From NCBI GenBank assembly GCA_963821095.1, contig CAWGCJ010000002.1, positions 434,001-498,000 on the forward strand: a DNA stretch of 64,000 nucleotides, in the 5' to 3' direction. The stretch is from CAVPHV01 sp963821095 (GTDB taxonomy: Bacteria; Actinomycetota; Acidimicrobiia; Spongiisociales; UBA5794). The notes beneath the pieces are model-generated. The model ran no database searches and had not been told where the DNA came from. It saw nothing but the letters and a program-made list of their open reading frames with translations. Below, piece by piece: positions 61,205 through 64,000 of the stretch (its first letter is position 1; each line of letters opens with the position of its first letter). Position numbers and translations under genes: made by a program.

Positions 61205-62074
61205 GGAGGTATGGAAGCGAACCAGTGGGACTCCGGCGAACTCGAAGCAGCAATCGCCGGTCGGCCGGGAGCTGATCCCATGCTCGTGGCGTTCGTGGCC
61301 GCAGTGCGGCGTGCCGCGTACCGTCCGGTTCATCCTTCGATCCAGGCCCGCCACATCTCAGCGGCTGCAGCCGCCGCGGTACGTACCACAGCTCCTCCAA
61401 CCCCCCTGCCGACCGTTGGCGTCCGCTGGCGACGCCGGATATCGCTGGCTGGCCTGACGTCCGGCCTTGCCATCAAGATGATGCTCGGAACTGCGGCACT
61501 CGCCGCTGTGGGCGGCAGCGCAGCCGCAGCCACCGGCAACCTCCCGGCTCCCCTTCAGACGGCAGTCTCGGAAGCCGCCGGCCATGTCGGCATCCGCCTG
61601 CCCGACCCTTCATCTGGCGCGCCGGCAACCGTCGCCTTGGACGGGGAGAACGCGCCGGCACAAGCCACCATCGACGAACAAGATGCCGACGGCCCTGGCG
61701 ATGAGACGCCCTCTGCGGACGACACATCGCGGGCCGACCAAAACCGGGCACGGGCAGCGGCGTACACGATCGCCGTCAAGGAATGGACGGCCTGCGTACG
61801 AGAAGCGGCGCGCACCAGCCCGCCTGGAGAGCGATTCAGCCCGACCGCAGCCTGTGGAGACCACCCGGATCCGGACGACTACGGCCTGCCCGGGGCGGAC
61901 CCGAAGGACCCCAAAGACAAGGACCCCAAAGACAAGGACCCCAAAGACAAGGACCCCAAAGACAAGGACCCCAAGGACCCGAAGGAGCCCAAGGACCCGA
62001 AGGAGCCCAAGGACCCGAAGGAGCCCAAGGACCCGAAGGAGCCCAAGGACCCGAAGGAGCCCAAGGACAAGTAG
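61184..62074 (+). CDS. Probable anti-sigma-like membrane protein with Lys/Asp/Pro repeat tail
   Basis: A 296-residue protein. The cytoplasmic N-terminus (about 10-75; SGELEAAIAGRPGADPMLVA) resembles DUF5667/anti-sigma-type helices. One membrane helix lies at about 100-118 (KMMLGTAALAAVGGSAAAA). An Ala/Asp-rich outer region with paired Cys (TACVREAART; TAACGDHPD) follows. The last 55 residues are short repeats of DPKDK and DPKEPK. GTG 61184 overlaps the sigma stop; an ATG at 61211 with GGAGGT directly before it is an alternative. The anti-sigma role is inferred from position and topology. Confidence 0.68.
   Translation: MTSDVGNGGMEANQWDSGELEAAIAGRPGADPMLVAFVAAVRRAAYRPVHPSIQARHISAAAAAAVRTTAPPTPLPTVGVRWRRRISLAGLTSGLAIKMMLGTAALAAVGGSAAAATGNLPAPLQTAVSEAAGHVGIRLPDPSSGAPATVALDGENAPAQATIDEQDADGPGDETPSADDTSRADQNRARAAAYTIAVKEWTACVREAARTSPPGERFSPTAACGDHPDPDDYGLPGADPKDPKDKDPKDKDPKDKDPKDKDPKDPKEPKDPKEPKDPKEPKDPKEPKDPKEPKDK
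61907..62065 (+). repeat. Tandem repeats encoding the (DPKDK)n(DPKEPK)n tail
   Basis: Four perfect copies of a 15-bp unit (GACCCCAAAGACAAG, 61907-61966), a 9-bp joint, then five perfect copies of an 18-bp unit (GACCCGAAGGAGCCCAAG, 61976-62065). The unit lengths are multiples of three, so copy-number change keeps the frame. Confidence 0.95.
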
Positions 62075-62087
62075 TCCGCCGGGTCAC

Positions 62088-62093
62088 TACCGT
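62088..62093 (+). promoter_or_regulatory. Putative -10 hexamer (TACCGT) before nuclease lipoprotein
   Basis: TACCGT ends 7 nt before the ATG at 62101 and lies 13 bp after the repeat-tail gene stop, fitting the leaderless pattern. Confidence 0.4.
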
Positions 62094-62100
62094 CCCGAGC

Positions 62101-62964
62101 ATGTTTCGCTCCCTGGTCGCTCTGGTCACCATGGCCGTCCTCTTCTCAGCCTGTGCGGTCGACGCCGATGATGTTCCTCCGGCTCCGACATCACCCCCAG
62201 CCACCACGACGGAGATCCCCACGAACGGCGAAGCGGCCGAGCTGCTGAGAGTGCTCGATGGTGACTCCATCGAGGTCGAGGTCTCGGAGACCACGGTGGA
62301 GGTACGGCTGGTCGGGATCAACGCCCCGGAGCGCGACGAGTGCTATGGCGATGCAGGGCGGGAGGCCCTGACCCTCAACCTCGAAGCCGGCCCGATCACA
62401 CTGGTGGCTGCTGGAGGTGACGACACCGACCGATTCGGCCGCCTCCTCCGCTACGTATACGCCGGCGACACACCGGTCGCCGAGGAGATGCTCATCTCGG
62501 GCCACGCCAATGTTCTCCAAGGCGACCACCCCCGCGAGGATGCTTTTGTTGCCCTAGCCGACGAGGCCGCAAGCTCTCAACTCGGGATGTGGCAGCCCGA
62601 TGCCTGCGGGCCCGAAGTCGTCACCGCAACTGAGATCACGAAGGTCGAGTACAACCCACCGGGGCCCGACCGCGACAATTCGGCGGAAGAATACGTCGTC
62701 ATTCACAACAGCGGCGAAGCGTCACAAGACCTCACCGATTGGATCGTCCGCGACGAGTCCTCGCAGCACCGATACCGTTTCCCGCCCGTCACCTTGGCAC
62801 CGGGAGCCCATCTCCGGCTCAGGTCGGGATGCGGTGATGACGGCGAATCCGACCTTCATTGGTGCGCCGGCGACCCCGTATGGTCCAACGGTGGCGATAC
62901 CGCGCTGCTCCAGGACCCCAACGGCAACGTGATCGATCGAGTCATCTACCGCGGCGACTACTAG
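62101..62964 (+). CDS. Thermonuclease-like (SNase) plus lamin-tail-domain lipoprotein
   Basis: A 287-residue exported lipoprotein. The signal VALVTMAVLFSAC has the lipobox FSAC. Residues about 45-165 are a staphylococcal-nuclease fold: LRVLDGDSIEVEV, VRLVGINAPERDECYG, and GRLLRYVYAGDTPVAEEMLISG, with the Arg and Asp/Glu active-site pattern. Residues about 175-287 are a lamin-tail domain (ITKVEYNPPGPD, EYVVIHNSGEASQDLTDWIV). It likely degrades extracellular DNA at the surface. The ATG at 62101 starts the signal; the upstream open frame lies antiphase in the repeat tail. The stop overlaps the convergent protease stop by 4 bp. Confidence 0.86.
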   Translation: MFRSLVALVTMAVLFSACAVDADDVPPAPTSPPATTTEIPTNGEAAELLRVLDGDSIEVEVSETTVEVRLVGINAPERDECYGDAGREALTLNLEAGPITLVAAGGDDTDRFGRLLRYVYAGDTPVAEEMLISGHANVLQGDHPREDAFVALADEAASSQLGMWQPDACGPEVVTATEITKVEYNPPGPDRDNSAEEYVVIHNSGEASQDLTDWIVRDESSQHRYRFPPVTLAPGAHLRLRSGCGDDGESDLHWCAGDPVWSNGGDTALLQDPNGNVIDRVIYRGDY

Positions 62965-64000
62965 GAAACTGGTGCCGGCATCACGCCGGCGCCCATCACC
63001 GACTCGCTGCGAACCACTCGGTACTCCACGAGCCGGTCTACCTCGCCATCGTCGACCACGAGTTGGGTCCAGAACATGGTGCGGTCCTCATGCGCAGCAG
63101 CACCGTAGAGGTGATACTCGAGTGGCTCGAACGACGTTGATGTGACGATGCTCCCGTCGGCGTCAAGTCCGACCAGCGTGTAGCTCCCCGCCGGTCCCCG
63201 CTCCCGGAACGGCGTGTCGACAACCGACACCACGGTCGCCGTTTGATCCACGACATTCGGGGCCCACGCCTCGATCGTCGGCTCATCGATCGCTCCAAAC
63301 ACGGTCAGCGCGGTCTGCCCGGCCGCCAATGGCGCCACCGCCCCGTACCCGTAGGATGATGTGCGGAAGGCGAGCGACTTGCCGAAGTTGTAGTCGCTGA
63401 CCCATGTCGGGTTGCAGTAGCTCATCAGGTCCGTGTAGCTCGAGGGGTTGAATACGGAGCCGGTGACGATGTCGTAGCCCCAGGTTCCGATTGAACCGGT
63501 GGGGTACGGATAATCGGGATCGGGACCGGCCGGGCCGCCGCAGGGGGCGTGGGGGAGGCTGAGGGTGTGACCGATCTCGTGGGCAACAATGCCCTCGCTC
63601 TGGATCGAAACCGCAGCAGGGGCTCCAATGAACCCGATGCCGCCGATGCCGCCGGAGATGGGCCCAGGAAGCATCGCTACGTAGAGATCGGAACTGCCGT
63701 CCGATACCCGCAGCTGGGCGATGTCATAGAGCAACGTGCTCCAATCCCCCTGGGTGTTCCCGTTGAAGGCGTATGCCGAGCGAATCGTCACGTCGGACGC
63801 TGCGATCGGAAACACCTTCTGAGTCTTCGCCAACAGTGCTGCGCCACTCTGTGGCGTCACCGTGGCCGTCTCGCCGTTCAGCTTGATGGGAACCAATGTG
63901 ATGCCGAATCTCGGCACCTTGGCAACGTCGAGGTTGTAGTAGCCGGAGGCCGGCCAGCGGTTGTTGCCCTCGTTCGCCTCGAAGTAGTCGTTGGCCGGGT
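62961..64000 (-). CDS. Secreted zinc metalloprotease (M66-like), partial (5' end off window)
   Basis: An open frame enters from the right edge, so the N-terminus is missing; about 346 C-terminal residues are visible. The zinc site is VAHEIGHTLSLPHAPCGG (HExxHxxxxxH), and LMSYCNPTW is the Met-turn of metzincins. PDYPYPTGSIGTWGYD between them is typical of M66/StcE-like bacterial proteases. After about 200 residues a beta-rich C-terminal domain follows (VDQTATVVSVVDTPF). Such enzymes are exported and cut glycoproteins or other surface proteins. GTG 63917 is internal, as coding sense continues upstream (FEANEGNNRWPASGYYNLDV). Confidence 0.83.
   Translation of the reverse strand, partial: PANDYFEANEGNNRWPASGYYNLDVAKVPRFGITLVPIKLNGETATVTPQSGAALLAKTQKVFPIAASDVTIRSAYAFNGNTQGDWSTLLYDIAQLRVSDGSSDLYVAMLPGPISGGIGGIGFIGAPAAVSIQSEGIVAHEIGHTLSLPHAPCGGPAGPDPDYPYPTGSIGTWGYDIVTGSVFNPSSYTDLMSYCNPTWVSDYNFGKSLAFRTSSYGYGAVAPLAAGQTALTVFGAIDEPTIEAWAPNVVDQTATVVSVVDTPFRERGPAGSYTLVGLDADGSIVTSTSFEPLEYHLYGAAAHEDRTMFWTQLVVDDGEVDRLVEYRVVRSESVMGAGVMPAPVS

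Noticed and set aside
61879..62070. Minus-strand LGS/FGS repeat frame
   Set aside because: It is the antisense of the Lys/Asp/Pro tandem repeat and has no independent start signal or homology.

Overview
The window is high-GC bacterial chromosomal DNA, densely coded, with many 1-26 bp gene overlaps. The gene content points to an Actinomycetota genome and, as an inference, to an Acidimicrobiia-like lineage. The pointers are a RamB-type regulator next to the glyoxylate genes, DUF3054, DrrAB-like exporters, Thr-rich lipoproteins, many GTG starts, and genes that look leaderless (a TANNNT hexamer 6-7 nt before the start codon). I saw no rRNA, tRNA, CRISPR array, insertion sequence or phage gene.

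Layout. 1-2.3 kb (minus): a CPA2 cation/proton antiporter running off the left edge and its TrkA/USP regulatory partner. 2.4-3.5 kb: a racemase-type CoA enzyme. 3.6-6.1 kb: a three-gene ABC-2 exporter. 6.15-8.3 kb: a secreted RTX plus beta-helix protein. 8.35-14.7 kb (minus): a four-gene nurA-herA-sbcD-sbcC DNA-end-processing operon. 14.8-18.2 kb: a DHA2 drug exporter, nucleoside hydrolase and ribokinase. 18.2-19.1 kb: a broken, internally duplicated gene. 19.3-22.6 kb: a sugar-dehydrogenase-like lipoprotein and a UMF1 transporter. 22.9-30.5 kb: a giant DUF11-repeat surface protein with an LPVTG sorting signal, split by one frameshift. 30.5-31.6 kb: an MFS pseudogene and a small hypothetical gene.

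31.8-49.3 kb (plus) is the most interesting part. It is an apparent operon of acyl-CoA dehydrogenase, a PUFA-synthase-like megasynthase (KS-AT; KS-6xACP-KR-DH), a 1845-residue single-chain acetyl-CoA carboxylase with eukaryote-like layout, and a 4'-phosphopantetheinyl transferase. Together these could make malonyl-CoA, arm carrier domains and build a polyketide or polyunsaturated acyl chain. All six carrier domains have Thr where the phosphopantetheine Ser is expected. The reading frame is broken many times between about 27.9 and 40.5 kb, most likely by assembly indels.

49.3-64 kb: MsrB, a class 3 lipase, a GH13 glucosidase, a second sugar-dehydrogenase-like lipoprotein, ramB divergent from aceB-aceA (glyoxylate shunt) with a palindrome between them, DUF3054, adenine deaminase, an HD-GYP protein, an ECF sigma factor with a probable membrane partner bearing a Lys/Asp/Pro repeat tail, a nuclease/lamin-tail lipoprotein, and a secreted metalloprotease running off the right edge.
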